NCBI GenBank assembly: GCA_017512425.1 | Contig: JAFWGI010000015.1 | Span: forward strand, 310,001-374,000 | Direction: 5' to 3' | Length of the DNA stretch: 64,000 nucleotides | Source of the DNA: Hyphomicrobium sp. | GTDB lineage: Bacteria; Pseudomonadota; Alphaproteobacteria; Rhizobiales; Hyphomicrobiaceae | Shown here: positions 50,691 through 59,628 of the stretch, in pieces | Layout: each line of letters opens with the position of its first letter | How positions within the stretch are numbered: the stretch's first letter is position 1 | Notes under the pieces: generated by a model | Databases searched by the model: none | Seen by the model: the letters and a program-made list of their open reading frames with translations, nothing else | What the model was told of the DNA's origin: nothing | Translations under genes and position numbers: made by a program

Positions 50691-51175
50691 CGGCAGTCGA
50701 AAGCACGATGACAACGCAGCGCTATCCGGGCAGCGCAATCCTCGTCGCGCTGTTTGTGGCGTTGACCGGGCCGCTGATCGGTGTGCTGACGCTGCTCGCG
50801 TTTGTTCTTGCGCGCACGATTGCGCGTATGAACTACGAGGACATCGCGATGCCGAATGCCGGAGATCTGGCGCAGGTCGTGCTGTTCTTCAGTATGTTTG
50901 CGTATGTCTTCGCGGGATTTGCGGCGCTCGTCGCCGGCGTTCTTCTCGGGTGGCGCACGTATACCCACGGTACGTTTGGTTATCTCTTTGCGATGGCAAT
51001 CGCAGCGTTGGCAACGTTCGTTGGTACGGCCTCGCTCGACATGATGGTCGGTCAGCCAGAGCGATCATTCTTCGGCATGGCGATTTTCTTCACGCCATTT
51101 TCGCTCGTGGCGGCGGCGATTGGCCGTTGGCTGATGGTCGCAATCGGCATTTTGCCGACAATTCGACCGACTTAG
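50687..51175 (+). CDS. small membrane protein, partner of the preceding gene
   Basis: About 162 residues from the ATG at 50687, overlapping the previous stop (ATGA). It has four membrane helices: SAILVALFVALTGPLIGVLT, VVLFFSMFAYVFAGFAALVA, FGYLFAMAIAALATFVGTAS and FFTPFSLVAAAIGRWLMVAI. The N-terminal tail MTAVESTMTTQRYP is polar. I do not recognise a family. The pair sits between ruvA and ruvB and might form a two-protein membrane unit. Confidence 0.6.
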   Translation: MTAVESTMTTQRYPGSAILVALFVALTGPLIGVLTLLAFVLARTIARMNYEDIAMPNAGDLAQVVLFFSMFAYVFAGFAALVAGVLLGWRTYTHGTFGYLFAMAIAALATFVGTASLDMMVGQPERSFFGMAIFFTPFSLVAAAIGRWLMVAIGILPTIRPT

Positions 51176-51251
51176 TTAGCGCCGCATTAAGACTACGTAG
51201 TGCAAACTATATTCAGTACACGTCGTCGCTGAATTTTAGAAAGTTCGCACT

Positions 51252-51621
51252 ATGCAAGGTGGATTTGGCCGCCGCGCGGAAATCAAGACCGCGCACTCGT
51301 ACGCTGCGTTGAAAGCCAGCGGAGACAACCGCTTCGCGCCACGCCGCTCGAGCCAGATACCAGCGCAGATCTATTTCGTCGGCAAGACGGTTTCCGTGAC
51401 GTGCCTGATCCAAGGATATGTCGACAACGGGTGCCAAACTCGCATTGCGCAGCGGTTGGGATAATCCTTTCCGCTCCGACGCAAGCGAGTTGGAGCGCAT
51501 TCGTCTTGTCATCCGCGTCGATCACGTCATGTACGACTGCAAGATTACCCGCCGCGATGAAACCGAGCTTGGCATCAAGTTCACCGCCGCGCCAAAGCCG
51601 ATCACGAAAGTCGTGCGCTAG
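51252..51621 (+). pseudogene. PilZ-domain gene, frameshifted
   Basis: Two open frames together make one PilZ domain. The first (from 51252) reads NRFAPRRSSQIPAQIYFVGK and VSVTCLIQ; the second (to 51621) continues DMSTTGAKLALRS and MYDCKITRRDETELGIKF. Normal PilZ proteins have this as one sequence, C-x-I-x-D-x-S-x-x-G-A, so the join falls at ~51413-51417, where one extra G (CCAAGGATATG) breaks the frame. PilZ domains bind c-di-GMP through an R-x-x-x-R loop and the D/NxSxxG motif. Either a real mutation or a sequencing error would explain it. A terminator follows. Confidence 0.75.
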
Positions 51622-51651
51622 GCGCTGAAATCGACCGGCGATGTCTTAAAC

Positions 51652-51677
51652 GCCCTGCGTATTCGCGGGGCTTTTTG
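51652..51677 (+). terminator. terminator after the PilZ gene
   Basis: GCCCTGCG, loop TATT, CGCGGGGC (51652-51671) and then TTTTTG. The stem is 8 bp with one mismatch or wobble, ~30 bases after the stop. Confidence 0.75.
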
Positions 51678-51744
51678 TTTTTCGCAACCCGGCCGTGTCG
51701 CAGCGCGTCTTGACCTCGCGCGCAAACAGAGCGACGAACAAACC

Positions 51745-52815
51745 ATGACCGACCGGCAAGCCGCAGACAGGATTGTGACCAGCGCCCGCAGGGAGGCCGA
51801 CGCCTTCGAGGCGACGATCCGTCCGCAATCGCTTGATGACTTCGTCGGCCAGGAGCAGGCGCGGGCGAATTTGCGCGTCTTCATCCAGGCAGCGAAGGCG
51901 CGCGGCGATGCGCTCGACCATGTACTGTTTGCTGGGCCGCCGGGCCTCGGCAAGACGACGCTGTCGCAGATCATGGCGAAGGAGTTGGGCGTCGGGTTTC
52001 GCGCGACGTCAGGCCCGGTGATCTCGAAGGCCGGCGATCTCGCGGCACTGCTGACCAATATCGAAGAGCGCGACGTGCTCTTCATCGACGAAATTCATCG
52101 CCTCAGCCCCGCCGTCGAAGAAATACTTTATCCGGCGATGGAGGATTTCCAGCTCGACCTGATGATCGGCGAAGGACCGGCGGCGCGGTCGGTGCGGATC
52201 GATCTGCCGAAGTTTACGCTCGTCGGCGCGACGACGCGTGCGGGGCTTTTGACAAATCCTCTGCGCGATCGCTTCGGTATTCCGGTGCGGCTGAATTTCT
52301 ATTCGGTCGATGAACTCGAAAGCGTTGTCTCGCGCGGCGCGCGCGTGCTCGGCGCACCGATGTCCTCCGACGGCTCGCGCGAAATTGCCAAGCGGTCGCG
52401 CGGCACGCCGCGCATCGCCGGCCGTCTTCTGCGCCGGGTTCGCGATTTTGCAGCCGTCGATGGCGCGGTCATCATCAACGCCGCCGTTGCCGACAAAGCC
52501 TTGCGCATGTTGGAAGTCGATGCCGAAGGCCTCGATGCTCTCGATCACCGCTATCTCGGATGCGTTCTGAAAAATTACGACGGCGGTCCCGTTGGCATCG
52601 AGACGCTGGCGGCAGCGCTGTCGGAGCCGCGCGACGCGCTAGAAGAGATCGTCGAGCCGTATCTGCTGCAGCAAGGCTTTATCGGCCGAACGCCGCGGGG
52701 CCGGGTATTAACGTTGCGCGCCTACCGTCATCTTGGGGTGCAGGGCCCCGCGCGTGCCGCATCGCCGGAATTGCCGATATTCGATGACGGCGACGGCGAA
52801 CCCGGTGCGGCGTAA
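51745..52815 (+). CDS. ruvB: Holliday junction branch migration ATPase RuvB
   Basis: The product has 356 residues. Walker A is [12 protein letters not shown], Walker B is [11 protein letters not shown], sensor 1 is [18 protein letters not shown], and the C-terminal winged helix has [12 protein letters not shown]. RuvB hexamers drive branch migration on RuvA-bound junctions. It stands ~2.1 kb downstream of ruvA, behind a terminator, so it probably has its own promoter. Confidence 0.97.
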   Translation: MTDRQAADRIVTSARREADAFEATIRPQSLDDFVGQEQARANLRVFIQAAKARGDALDHVLFAGPPGLGKTTLSQIMAKELGVGFRATSGPVISKAGDLAALLTNIEERDVLFIDEIHRLSPAVEEILYPAMEDFQLDLMIGEGPAARSVRIDLPKFTLVGATTRAGLLTNPLRDRFGIPVRLNFYSVDELESVVSRGARVLGAPMSSDGSREIAKRSRGTPRIAGRLLRRVRDFAAVDGAVIINAAVADKALRMLEVDAEGLDALDHRYLGCVLKNYDGGPVGIETLAAALSEPRDALEEIVEPYLLQQGFIGRTPRGRVLTLRAYRHLGVQGPARAASPELPIFDDGDGEPGAA

Positions 52816-52919
52816 TGCGCTGAGCAACCACGCGCGTGAAGCGTCATCATAGTTTCTTCAGGTTTGGGCGATTTGCTGTCTGTGGCGCCTCGTTCTGCGG
52901 ACATTGAAGGACATCATCG

Positions 52920-53858
52920 GTGATATCGCGACGCGACGTACTGAAGGCGATGGCCGCATTCGGCATCGGCACGACCGGGTTCGGCGGTTACGCCGTCGCG
53001 GAGACGTTCCGGCAGAAAGTAACGCGCTACGCACTGACGCCGCCGAACTGGACGCCGGGGCTGAAGTTGCGCGTCGCCATCCTCGCGGATTTGCACGTCT
53101 GCGAGCCGTGGATGTCGGGCGACCGTGTGGATGAGATCGTCGAACAGACGAACGGGCTTGGCGCCGATGCCGTGTTTCTGCTCGGCGATTACGTCGTCAG
53201 CCATCGTATGCAGAAATATTCGAACGCTGTCTCCGCCGGGCGCTGGGCGACATCGCTTTCCAATCTCAAGGCGCCGTTCGGTGTACACGCCGTGCTCGGC
53301 AATCATGATTGGTGGGATGATATCGCGGTGCAGCGCCGCCGCAGCGGTCCGACGCGTGCCGGCCGCGCGCTCGAGGCGGTCGGCATTCCCGTGTACGAAA
53401 ACAAAGCCGTCCGCTTTGAGAAAGACGGCAAGCCGTTCTGGATCGCAGGCCTTGGCGATCAGTGGGCGTTCTGGCCAACGGACAACGACTACGCGAAATT
53501 TTTGGAGAACGGCCGGAAGGACTACACGGGCGTCGATGACTTGCCCGGCACGTTGCGCCAAGTGACCGACGATGCGCCGGTGCTGTTGATGGCGCACGAG
53601 CCAGATATTTTCCCGGAGGTTCCGAAGCGCGTTGCGGCGACTTTCGCCGGTCACACGCACGGCGGTCAGGTGCGCATCCTCGGTTTCACGCCCGTTGTGC
53701 CGTCGAAATATAAAAGCCGTTACGTTTACGGTCACATCGTTGAAGACGACCGCAGTCTGATCGTCTCGGGCGGCCTTGGCGTTTCGGGCTTCCCGGTCCG
53801 CTTCGGCGCGCTGCCTGAGATCGTCGTGGTGGACTTGGGTGGAGGGGAAGCGGTTTGA
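52920..53858 (+). CDS. metallophosphoesterase with Tat signal
   Basis: The product has 312 residues from a GTG at 52920. The N-terminus MISRRDVLKAMAAFGIGTTG is a twin-arginine signal with Ser-Arg-Arg-Asp-Val-Leu-Lys, so it is exported folded. The calcineurin-like core has AILADLHVCEPW, FLLGDYVVSHRM, AVLGNHDWWDD and FAGHTHGGQVRI, a complete dinuclear metal site. It resembles YkuE/YaeI-type phosphoesterases, which act on lipids such as UDP-diacylglucosamine or phospholipids; the substrate is not known. Its stop overlaps ybgC by four bases. Confidence 0.9.
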   Translation: MISRRDVLKAMAAFGIGTTGFGGYAVAETFRQKVTRYALTPPNWTPGLKLRVAILADLHVCEPWMSGDRVDEIVEQTNGLGADAVFLLGDYVVSHRMQKYSNAVSAGRWATSLSNLKAPFGVHAVLGNHDWWDDIAVQRRRSGPTRAGRALEAVGIPVYENKAVRFEKDGKPFWIAGLGDQWAFWPTDNDYAKFLENGRKDYTGVDDLPGTLRQVTDDAPVLLMAHEPDIFPEVPKRVAATFAGHTHGGQVRILGFTPVVPSKYKSRYVYGHIVEDDRSLIVSGGLGVSGFPVRFGALPEIVVVDLGGGEAV

Positions 53859-54331
53859 GTACGTCGCAGTGGCCCGATCTTGCGGGACGGATTATCCGGG
53901 ATGAGACCGGCCAGCGGCATGTGCGGCCGGTGCGTGTCTATTTCGAGGACACGGATGCGGGCGGCGTCGTCTACCATGCGTCCTACATCCGGTTCTGCGA
54001 GCGCGGCCGCACGGATTTTCTGCGCCTTCTCGGCACGGACGCCCGCGGCATGATCGATGGGTCAGATAGCCGGGAACCTGCGGCGTTCGTCGTGCGCCGG
54101 ATGAACTGCGATTTCCTGCGCCCGGCACGCATGGACGATCTGCTCGAAGTTGAGACGCGCGTGAAGGAACTCGGCGGTGCAAGCGTGACGCTCACGCAGG
54201 CGATCTCGCTCGACGGCCGGCGGATTTTCGAGGCCGAGGTGACGGTTGTTCTCGTCTCGATGTCGGGAAAGCCTCTCCGGCTTTCGGACGCGGTGCGGAG
54301 CGCCTTTATGGCGCACGAGGCTGGCGCATAA
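53855..54331 (+). CDS. ybgC: Tol-Pal-associated acyl-CoA thioesterase YbgC
   Basis: The product has 158 residues from a TTG at 53855 with GGAGGGGAAG upstream. The hot-dog fold motif is VRVYFEDTDAGGVVYHASYI then FCERGRTDFLR, including the catalytic Asp. YbgC hydrolyses short acyl-CoA esters and is the usual first gene of tol-pal operons. It precedes tolQ by ~370 bases that include a REP-like hairpin. The preceding phosphoesterase gene overlaps it. Confidence 0.92.
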   Translation: MSTSQWPDLAGRIIRDETGQRHVRPVRVYFEDTDAGGVVYHASYIRFCERGRTDFLRLLGTDARGMIDGSDSREPAAFVVRRMNCDFLRPARMDDLLEVETRVKELGGASVTLTQAISLDGRRIFEAEVTVVLVSMSGKPLRLSDAVRSAFMAHEAGA

Positions 54332-54702
54332 TCGGGCAGTCGAGCGTTTGCGCGATCCAACTCGCCTCCGGCGACCCGGCCGGAACGCGCAATTTCGCCG
54401 TTTGCAGTGGATAACGGCGCGCTGTGACGCTGCGGCAAGCGCGTCTAAGCCGTTGTTTTGTCATATTGCAGGCTGAAAAACTCGCGGTCAGCATAGTGTT
54501 TTGCAGGGCGTGCTCGTTGAGGGACGAGGGGGCTACATCGGCTCGCGGTATCATTGGCGCGGCGTTTGACGGACCAGCAGAACGCGGGTCGTCAGTCGTT
54601 GCGCCGCCGCCTTTCGATGGCATGTGTGCTGACTTGGCGATGCGTCCAACATGAAGCAGTCGAAACTGATGCCGGATTGGCCGGTGTGACCTGGATGGTG
54701 AG
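54332..54702. other. intergenic region before tolQ with one REP-like unit
   Basis: No gene is seen in these ~370 bases. The first part holds a REP-like hairpin at 54348-54393. The rest should carry the tolQ promoter and leader; a coding frame lacks support. Confidence 0.45.
54348..54393 (+). repeat. single REP-like hairpin unit, diverged
   Basis: Arms TTGCGCGATCCAACTCGCC, loop TCC, and GGCGACCCGGCCGGAACGCGC pair with a few mismatches; the flank TTGCGC...GCGCAA is symmetrical. It shares the CTCGCC-TCC-GGCGA core with the unit at 45227 and the CCGGCCGGA part with the tandem copies at 10747. Confidence 0.65.
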
Positions 54703-55419
54703 ATGAATCCCGCAGACGTAGCTCAAGGTGTCGTGGCTCCCGTGCACGGCGCAGGCTTTTCATTTTTCGAACTGTTCATGCAGGCCGGCCTGATCGTCAA
54801 ACTGGTGATGATCGGATTGGGGCTGGCGTCAGTGTGGTCGTGGGCGATCATCGTCGAGAAGCTCTTTGCGTTTCGCCGCGCGCGCGTTGAAAGCGACAAG
54901 TTCGAGCAGCTGTTCTGGTCGGGCCAGTCGCTGGACGAACTCTACGCCGGGCTGTCGCGCGGCCGCACGATCACGACGTCGGCGCTGTTCGTTGCAGCGA
55001 TGCGCGAATGGAAACGGTCTGTCGAAGGTAATATTCGCGCGCTCGGCGGCATTCAGCTGCGCGTTGAGAAAGTCATGGACGTCACGATCAGCCGCGAGAT
55101 GGAACGGCTCGATCGCCGCTTGCTGTTCCTGGCGACCGTCGGATCGGCAGCACCATTCGTCGGATTGTTCGGCACGGTGTGGGGCATTATGACGTCGTTC
55201 CAGGCAATCGCGGTTTCCAAAAACACCAACCTTGCGGTTGTCGCGCCTGGTATCGCGGAAGCGTTGTTCGCAACCGCGCTCGGACTGATGGCCGCTATTC
55301 CGGCGGTTATTTTCTACAACAAGTTTTCCGCTGATTCCTCGGCGATTTCGCAGCGTTTGTATGCTTTTTCCGATGAGTTCGCCGCGATCGTCTCGCGCCA
55401 GATCGATGTGAGGAACTGA
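54703..55419 (+). CDS. tolQ: Tol-Pal system proton channel TolQ
   Basis: The product has 238 residues. Three membrane helices are seen: FELFMQAGLIVKLVMIGLGL, FLATVGSAAPFVGLFGTVWG and ALFATALGLMAAIPAVIFYN. The latter two are the conserved Thr- and Gly-rich proton-channel helices of TolQ/ExbB. With TolR it uses the proton gradient to energise TolA, which supports outer-membrane constriction at division. It starts the tolQRA block. Confidence 0.96.
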   Translation: MNPADVAQGVVAPVHGAGFSFFELFMQAGLIVKLVMIGLGLASVWSWAIIVEKLFAFRRARVESDKFEQLFWSGQSLDELYAGLSRGRTITTSALFVAAMREWKRSVEGNIRALGGIQLRVEKVMDVTISREMERLDRRLLFLATVGSAAPFVGLFGTVWGIMTSFQAIAVSKNTNLAVVAPGIAEALFATALGLMAAIPAVIFYNKFSADSSAISQRLYAFSDEFAAIVSRQIDVRN

Positions 55420-55423
55420 CGCG

Positions 55424-55876
55424 ATGGGCATGAGTGTAGGCGGTGCTGGTGGCGGAGGGCGTGGTCGCGGACGGCGTGGCAAGCGCCAGCCGATGAGCGA
55501 GATCAACGTCACGCCGATGGTCGACGTCATGCTCGTGCTGTTGATCATTTTCATGGTCGCCGCGCCGCTGTTGCAGACCGGCGTTGAGGTCGAATTGCCG
55601 GAAGCCAAGGGCCAGCAGTTGCCGCAGCCGAAATCCGATCCGCTCGCCGTCACGGTCATGGCCAATGGCGATGCTTTCATCGGCGAAACGCCGGTGGCGC
55701 TCGACGACATTTCGGCAAAGCTCAAAGCCATCGCCAAGAACGGCTACGACGAGCCGATCTATGTCCGCGGCGACAAAGGCGTGCCGTATGGCGTCGTGAT
55801 GCGCGTCATGAGCCGCATCAACGCCGGCGGCTTCAAGAAGCTGTCGTTCGTGCTCAATGAGGAACAGGGAGGCTGA
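55424..55876 (+). CDS. tolR: Tol-Pal system protein TolR
   Basis: The product has 150 residues. A Gly/Arg-rich N-terminus (GGAGGGGRGRGRRGKRQPMS) is followed by EINVTPMVDVMLVLLIIFMV, the membrane helix whose Asp carries protons. The periplasmic ExbD-like domain contains TGVEVELPEAKGQQLP and IYVRGDKGVPYGVVMRVM. It lies 4 bases after tolQ and 7 bases before tolA by the preferred start. Confidence 0.95.
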   Translation: MGMSVGGAGGGGRGRGRRGKRQPMSEINVTPMVDVMLVLLIIFMVAAPLLQTGVEVELPEAKGQQLPQPKSDPLAVTVMANGDAFIGETPVALDDISAKLKAIAKNGYDEPIYVRGDKGVPYGVVMRVMSRINAGGFKKLSFVLNEEQGG

Positions 55877-55883
55877 GGCGCGC

Positions 55884-56984
55884 GTGCCGTTCGGGCTTCT
55901 AGTTTCGTTTCTGTGCCACGCTTCGCTTCTTGTCTGGGCGTTCTGGTCGATGCGTGGCGTGCAGGAACTGCCGGCGCCCGATACGCCTGCGATCTCGGCC
56001 GAACTCATCACGCCGTCGGAGTTTCTGCGCCTGAAACAGGGCAGCGAAGACGCGAAAGTTCTTGAGGCGAAAGCCAACGACAAGCCGACGGAAGACGACA
56101 GCAAGAACGATACGAAAAAGCCCGACAACGCGCCACCACCGCCTCCGCCGCCGCCCGCTGAGGAAGTCGCGGCCGCAGAACCGCCGCCGCCTCCCGAGCC
56201 GCCGAAGGTCACGCCTCCGCCACCTGAGACGGCCCCGCCGCCGCCACCGCCGGAACCGGCTCCCGGGCCTACGCCCGAGGAGCAAAAGCTGCTTGAGCAG
56301 AAAATCGAAGAGCAGCGCTTAGCCGACGAGGCCCAGAAGAAGGCCGAGGAAGAAGCTAAGAAGAAAGCCGAGGAAGAGGCCAAGAAAAAAGCGGAAGAAG
56401 CGAAGAAGAAGGCCGAGGAAGAAGCAAAAAAGAAGAAACTCGCCGAAGAGAAAAAGAAAAAACTCGCCGAGGAGGCGAAAAAGAAGGCGCTCGAAGCCAA
56501 GAAGTTCGACGCCAACAAGCTCGCGAGTCTGCTCGAAAAGGTGCCTGACGATGCACAAAACAAGGCGCTGCTCGACAAGGATCCGAAGAAGAAGGGCCAG
56601 CAGGCGCAGGGCACGAGCAAACCCGCGACAGCAACCGGCAAGGAAGCCGGCGTTGCAAACGGCACGGATACGGTGCTGTCGGCACGCGAGCAGGATTTGC
56701 TCAAGGGTATGATCAAAAGCCAGCTCGCTCAGTGCTGGCGCTTGCCAGGCGCTGGTGGCGGTACCGAAATACCGGCTGTGACGCTGCGCTGGCAGTTGTC
56801 GCCCGATGGCAGTCTGCAGGGCGAGCCGCGTGTGCAGAATGCGCCGAACGATACGCTCGGGAACGCGGCTGCAGAATCGGCGTTGCGTGCGGTACGCGGC
56901 TGCCAGCCGTTCCGTCTGCCGCCTGAAAGTTACGAGGGATGGCGCGATATCGAGTGGGTCTTCGACCCGCGGCAAATGCTGTGA
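55884..56984 (+). CDS. tolA: cell envelope integrity protein TolA
   Basis: About 366 residues from a GTG at 55884, with GAGG five bases before it; an ATG at 55857 inside tolR is the alternative. An N-terminal membrane helix (VPFGLLVSFLCHASLLVWAF) is followed by ~70 Pro/Glu-rich residues, a long Lys/Ala/Glu coiled coil (EEAKKKAEEEAKKKAEE repeats, ~145-220), and a C-terminal domain (LAQCWRLPGAGGGTEIPAVT ... GCQPFRLPPESYEGW) with a Cys pair that contacts Pal or TolB. TolA spans the periplasm between TolQR and Pal. Confidence 0.88.
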   Translation: MPFGLLVSFLCHASLLVWAFWSMRGVQELPAPDTPAISAELITPSEFLRLKQGSEDAKVLEAKANDKPTEDDSKNDTKKPDNAPPPPPPPPAEEVAAAEPPPPPEPPKVTPPPPETAPPPPPPEPAPGPTPEEQKLLEQKIEEQRLADEAQKKAEEEAKKKAEEEAKKKAEEAKKKAEEEAKKKKLAEEKKKKLAEEAKKKALEAKKFDANKLASLLEKVPDDAQNKALLDKDPKKKGQQAQGTSKPATATGKEAGVANGTDTVLSAREQDLLKGMIKSQLAQCWRLPGAGGGTEIPAVTLRWQLSPDGSLQGEPRVQNAPNDTLGNAAAESALRAVRGCQPFRLPPESYEGWRDIEWVFDPRQML

Positions 56985-56994
56985 CGCGGATTTC

Positions 56995-57108
56995 TCCCTC
57001 TCCCCATTTCTGCACTCAATGGGGAGAGGGTTCGGGTGAGGGGCAGCCGCTAGAGTGTGATGCTGCCGCTCACCCTAGCCCTCTCCCCGTAAGCACAGGG
57101 AGAGGGAA
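56995..57108. repeat. long GGGGAGAGGG palindromic element, copy 3
   Basis: CTCCCTCTCCCC pairs with GGGGAGAGGG, followed by TTCGGGTGAGGGG. After a ~20-base spacer CTCACCCTAGCCCTCTCCCC and AGGGAGAGGGA close it. It lies between tolA and tolB, inside the tol cluster, so it would be part of the mRNA there if tolA and tolB are co-transcribed. Confidence 0.8.
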
Positions 57109-57214
57109 CGCCTAACAGTTGCTTCATTCGACAGCGAAACGAGGCCAGACTAAAACGCGAGCCTGTAAGCCGAACGAATCGTTCCCGAATTCCAATCACC
57201 GCGTTTGCGCCAGG

Positions 57215-58567
57215 ATGAGATCGAAATTGATGACCCTTCGCCGCCAGATGTTGTCGTTAGCGCGCGTGTTCCTCGGCGCCATCGTGCTGTTGAGCGTCAA
57301 TGCGTTTCTGAGCGGCCAAGCTGAGGCACAGCTTCAAGGTACGCAAACGCAGGGCACGATCGCGCCGATCCCGATCGCCGTTCCGCTTTTTCTCGGTGAC
57401 GATCCGCAACTGGCCGGTGATATTTCGGATGTCGTGCAGGCCGACCTCGAACGTTCAGGGTTGTTCCAACCGCTCGACCGGGCGAGCTTTCTCGAACAGG
57501 TGCGCGACGTCAACGCCGCACCGCGATTCCCCGACTGGCGCTCCATCCGCGCCGACGCGCTTGTTGTCGGCCGCATCGTCAAAGGCGGCGACGGCAAGGT
57601 GGGTGCAGAGTTCCGCCTGTGGGATGTCGCGTCAGGCAAGCAGCTTGCCGGCCAACGTTTCTCAACTGCCGCTCAGAACTGGCGGCGGATTGGGCATTTG
57701 ATCGCCGACGTCGTCTACGAGCGTTTGACCGGTGAAAAAGGCTATTTCGATACGCGCGTGGTCTTTATCGACGAGACAGGCCCGAAGCAAAAGCGCATCA
57801 AGCGATTGGCGATTATGGACCAGGACGGCGCCAACGTGCGGTTGCTCAGCCAAGGTCAGGAAATCGTTCTGACGCCGCGCTTCTCGCCGACGAACCAAGA
57901 AATCACGTACATGTCGTACACCAAGGATCAGCCCAAGGTTTTCATCATGAACCTTGAGACCGGCAAGCGCGAGCTGGTCGGCGATTTTCCAAATATGACA
58001 TTCGCGCCGCGCTTCTCGCCGGACGGTCAGCGCGTGATTATGAGTCTCGGGACGCCGGACGGATCGAGCAGTCTCTACGAGATGGATTTGCGCACGCGGC
58101 AGTCGCGCCGTTTAACGCAGACCAATGGCATCGATACGGGTCCGAGTTATTCGCCGGACGGCCGCCAGGTTGTATTCGAAAGCGATCGTGAAGGGTCGCA
58201 GCAACTCTATGTCATGAATTCGGACGGGTCGGGTGTGCGCCGCATCTCCGGCGCCGATGGCCGTTACTCGACGCCGGTCTGGTCGCCGCGCGGCGACTAC
58301 ATCGCATTCACCAAACAGACGAGCGGGCGATTCCTGATCGGCGTCATGCGTCCGGATGGGACCGGCGAGCGGGTTTTGACAGAGGGCTATCACAACGAGG
58401 GTCCAACCTGGGCACCGAACGGACGCGTTGTGATGTTCTTCCGCGAGCTCCAGGGTACGAACGCCGGCCCGCGATTGTTTTCGGTCGACCTGACCGGCTA
58501 CAACGAGCGGCAGGTCGCGACACCCTCATTCGGATCCGATCCGGCGTGGTCACCGTTGCTCAATTAA
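57215..58567 (+). CDS. tolB: Tol-Pal system beta-propeller protein TolB
   Basis: About 450 residues from the ATG at 57215; an ATG at 57230 and others are possible. A signal peptide ([20 protein letters not shown], ending AEA) is followed by an N-terminal alpha/beta domain ([20 protein letters not shown]) and a six-bladed propeller with TolB repeats such as [26 protein letters not shown] and [13 protein letters not shown]. TolB binds Pal in the periplasm. It is separated from tolA by a palindrome and followed by two tiny lipoprotein genes. Confidence 0.95.
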   Translation: MRSKLMTLRRQMLSLARVFLGAIVLLSVNAFLSGQAEAQLQGTQTQGTIAPIPIAVPLFLGDDPQLAGDISDVVQADLERSGLFQPLDRASFLEQVRDVNAAPRFPDWRSIRADALVVGRIVKGGDGKVGAEFRLWDVASGKQLAGQRFSTAAQNWRRIGHLIADVVYERLTGEKGYFDTRVVFIDETGPKQKRIKRLAIMDQDGANVRLLSQGQEIVLTPRFSPTNQEITYMSYTKDQPKVFIMNLETGKRELVGDFPNMTFAPRFSPDGQRVIMSLGTPDGSSSLYEMDLRTRQSRRLTQTNGIDTGPSYSPDGRQVVFESDREGSQQLYVMNSDGSGVRRISGADGRYSTPVWSPRGDYIAFTKQTSGRFLIGVMRPDGTGERVLTEGYHNEGPTWAPNGRVVMFFRELQGTNAGPRLFSVDLTGYNERQVATPSFGSDPAWSPLLN

Positions 58568-58822
58568 CCCCCTGTTTACGGACTGTTTTGCAGCTGTTGC
58601 ATCGGCCGATTTTTGCGCGTCGCAGCAGCGTTTAAATTCAATGGGTTGAGTGTCATATTCTCATGTGACACTTGAGGATAATGCACCCCCGTCACTGCGT
58701 TGCATTTTCGCATCTATGGGGTTGGAAAACTTGGGGTTTGAGCGGTCCGTTCTTGATCGCGATGCGATCCGTAGGTACCCCAGAGTACGGCTTTAGCCGG
58801 AATCGTATCAGGAGATATGACC

Positions 58823-58960
58823 ATGCAGGGTGTTAAGGGGCTGATCGTTCTGTCAGCAGTAGTCGCGGCTGTTGCGCTTGGCGCATGCCGTCGCGAAGTC
58901 GAACATACGCCGATGAAACTCGGCGCAGATGTCCCGGCTACCGAGCATGTTGCTCGCTAA
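58823..58960 (+). CDS. mini-lipoprotein 1 (45 aa), tolB-pal region
   Basis: The ATG at 58823 is preceded by GGAGA (58811-58815); an ATG at 58817 is too close. The product is MQGVKGLIVLSAVVAAVALG then ACRREVEHTPMKLGADVPAT and a short end. The lipobox is ALGAC, so the mature lipoprotein is ~24 residues after the Cys. It lies 40 bases upstream of a second copy with 70 percent or more identity. I do not recognise a named family. Confidence 0.6.
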   Translation: MQGVKGLIVLSAVVAAVALGACRREVEHTPMKLGADVPATEHVAR

Positions 58961-59001
58961 CCTCGGGTAATTTTACCTGGGACAACTCAAGGAGAAGTAC
59001 T

Positions 59002-59127
59002 ATGAAGGGCGCTATCGTTCTCGCCGCTGTTGTCGCTGCTGTTGCTCTCGGCGCATGCCGTAAAGAAGTTGAGCACACCCCGATGAAACTCGGCGCTGAC
59101 GTTTCGGCTGTTCAGTCGGCTCGCTAA
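59002..59127 (+). CDS. mini-lipoprotein 2 (41 aa), paralogue of the preceding gene
   Basis: The ATG at 59002 follows AAGGAGAAG, a strong ribosome site. The product is MKGAIVLAAVVAAVALGACR then KEVEHTPMKLGADVSAVQSA and Arg. The lipobox ALGAC is identical to that of the first copy, and the tail R-(K/R)-EVEHTPMKLGADV is shared almost unchanged, while the DNA third positions differ, so both are under protein-level selection. A terminator follows. It probably sits in the outer or inner membrane as a very short lipid-anchored peptide. Confidence 0.65.
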   Translation: MKGAIVLAAVVAAVALGACRKEVEHTPMKLGADVSAVQSAR

Positions 59128-59165
59128 GAGCTTACTGGTCAATCGAAGCTACTTCGACCTACATC

Positions 59166-59216
59166 AAGACCGAGTTGCTGGCGACACGTGTGCCAACATC
59201 TCGGTCTTGTTCTTTT
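59166..59216 (+). terminator. terminator after mini-lipoprotein genes
   Basis: AAGACCGAG (59166-59174) pairs with CTCGGTCTT (59200-59208), with an inner stem TTGCTGGC/GCCAACA, then GTTCTTTTT. It closes the transcript that includes the two mini-lipoprotein genes. Confidence 0.85.
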
Positions 59217-59628
59217 TGGGCCTTGCTGATTATGGCCCAGGTTATGGCCTAGGCCGATCGAGTGCGCATAAGGGCGTTGTTCGCAGCAATGCTGCGTTCA
59301 AGGCGAAAATCGGGCCTGATGGTCTGGCGATGGCCGGAGATAAACTTCCGGTAGGTCCGTAACAGCGGTTTCTAATCCGCGCTGAACGGCAACACTCCAC
59401 GGCATAAACAACTCAAATGCCAAAGTTATCCTCAGTTTGCGACAACAAGGTCGTTCGCATCTGGAGGCCGCACCTCTAAGGTAACCAAAACCGCCGCAAT
59501 GGCTTGGGAAATGGCCATATTTTCGGCGGATCACGTGTCTAGACGTTTGTAAGCGAAGCGGGATTTATTGGTTGCCCTTGATGCGCAGTGCGACGCACCG
59601 GCAATCGCGACGAAGGGAACACAAGATA
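59217..59628. other. intergenic region upstream of pal
   Basis: About 410 bases without a convincing gene. Open frames lack ribosome sites and family matches. The pal promoter should lie in the last ~150 bases, so pal is probably transcribed apart from tolB. Confidence 0.45.

Noticed and set aside
55307..56716. 469-codon minus-strand open frame opposite tolR and tolA
   Set aside because: Product is Ser/Phe/Gly low complexity, the reverse of the TolA Lys/Glu coiled coil and Pro-rich codons.
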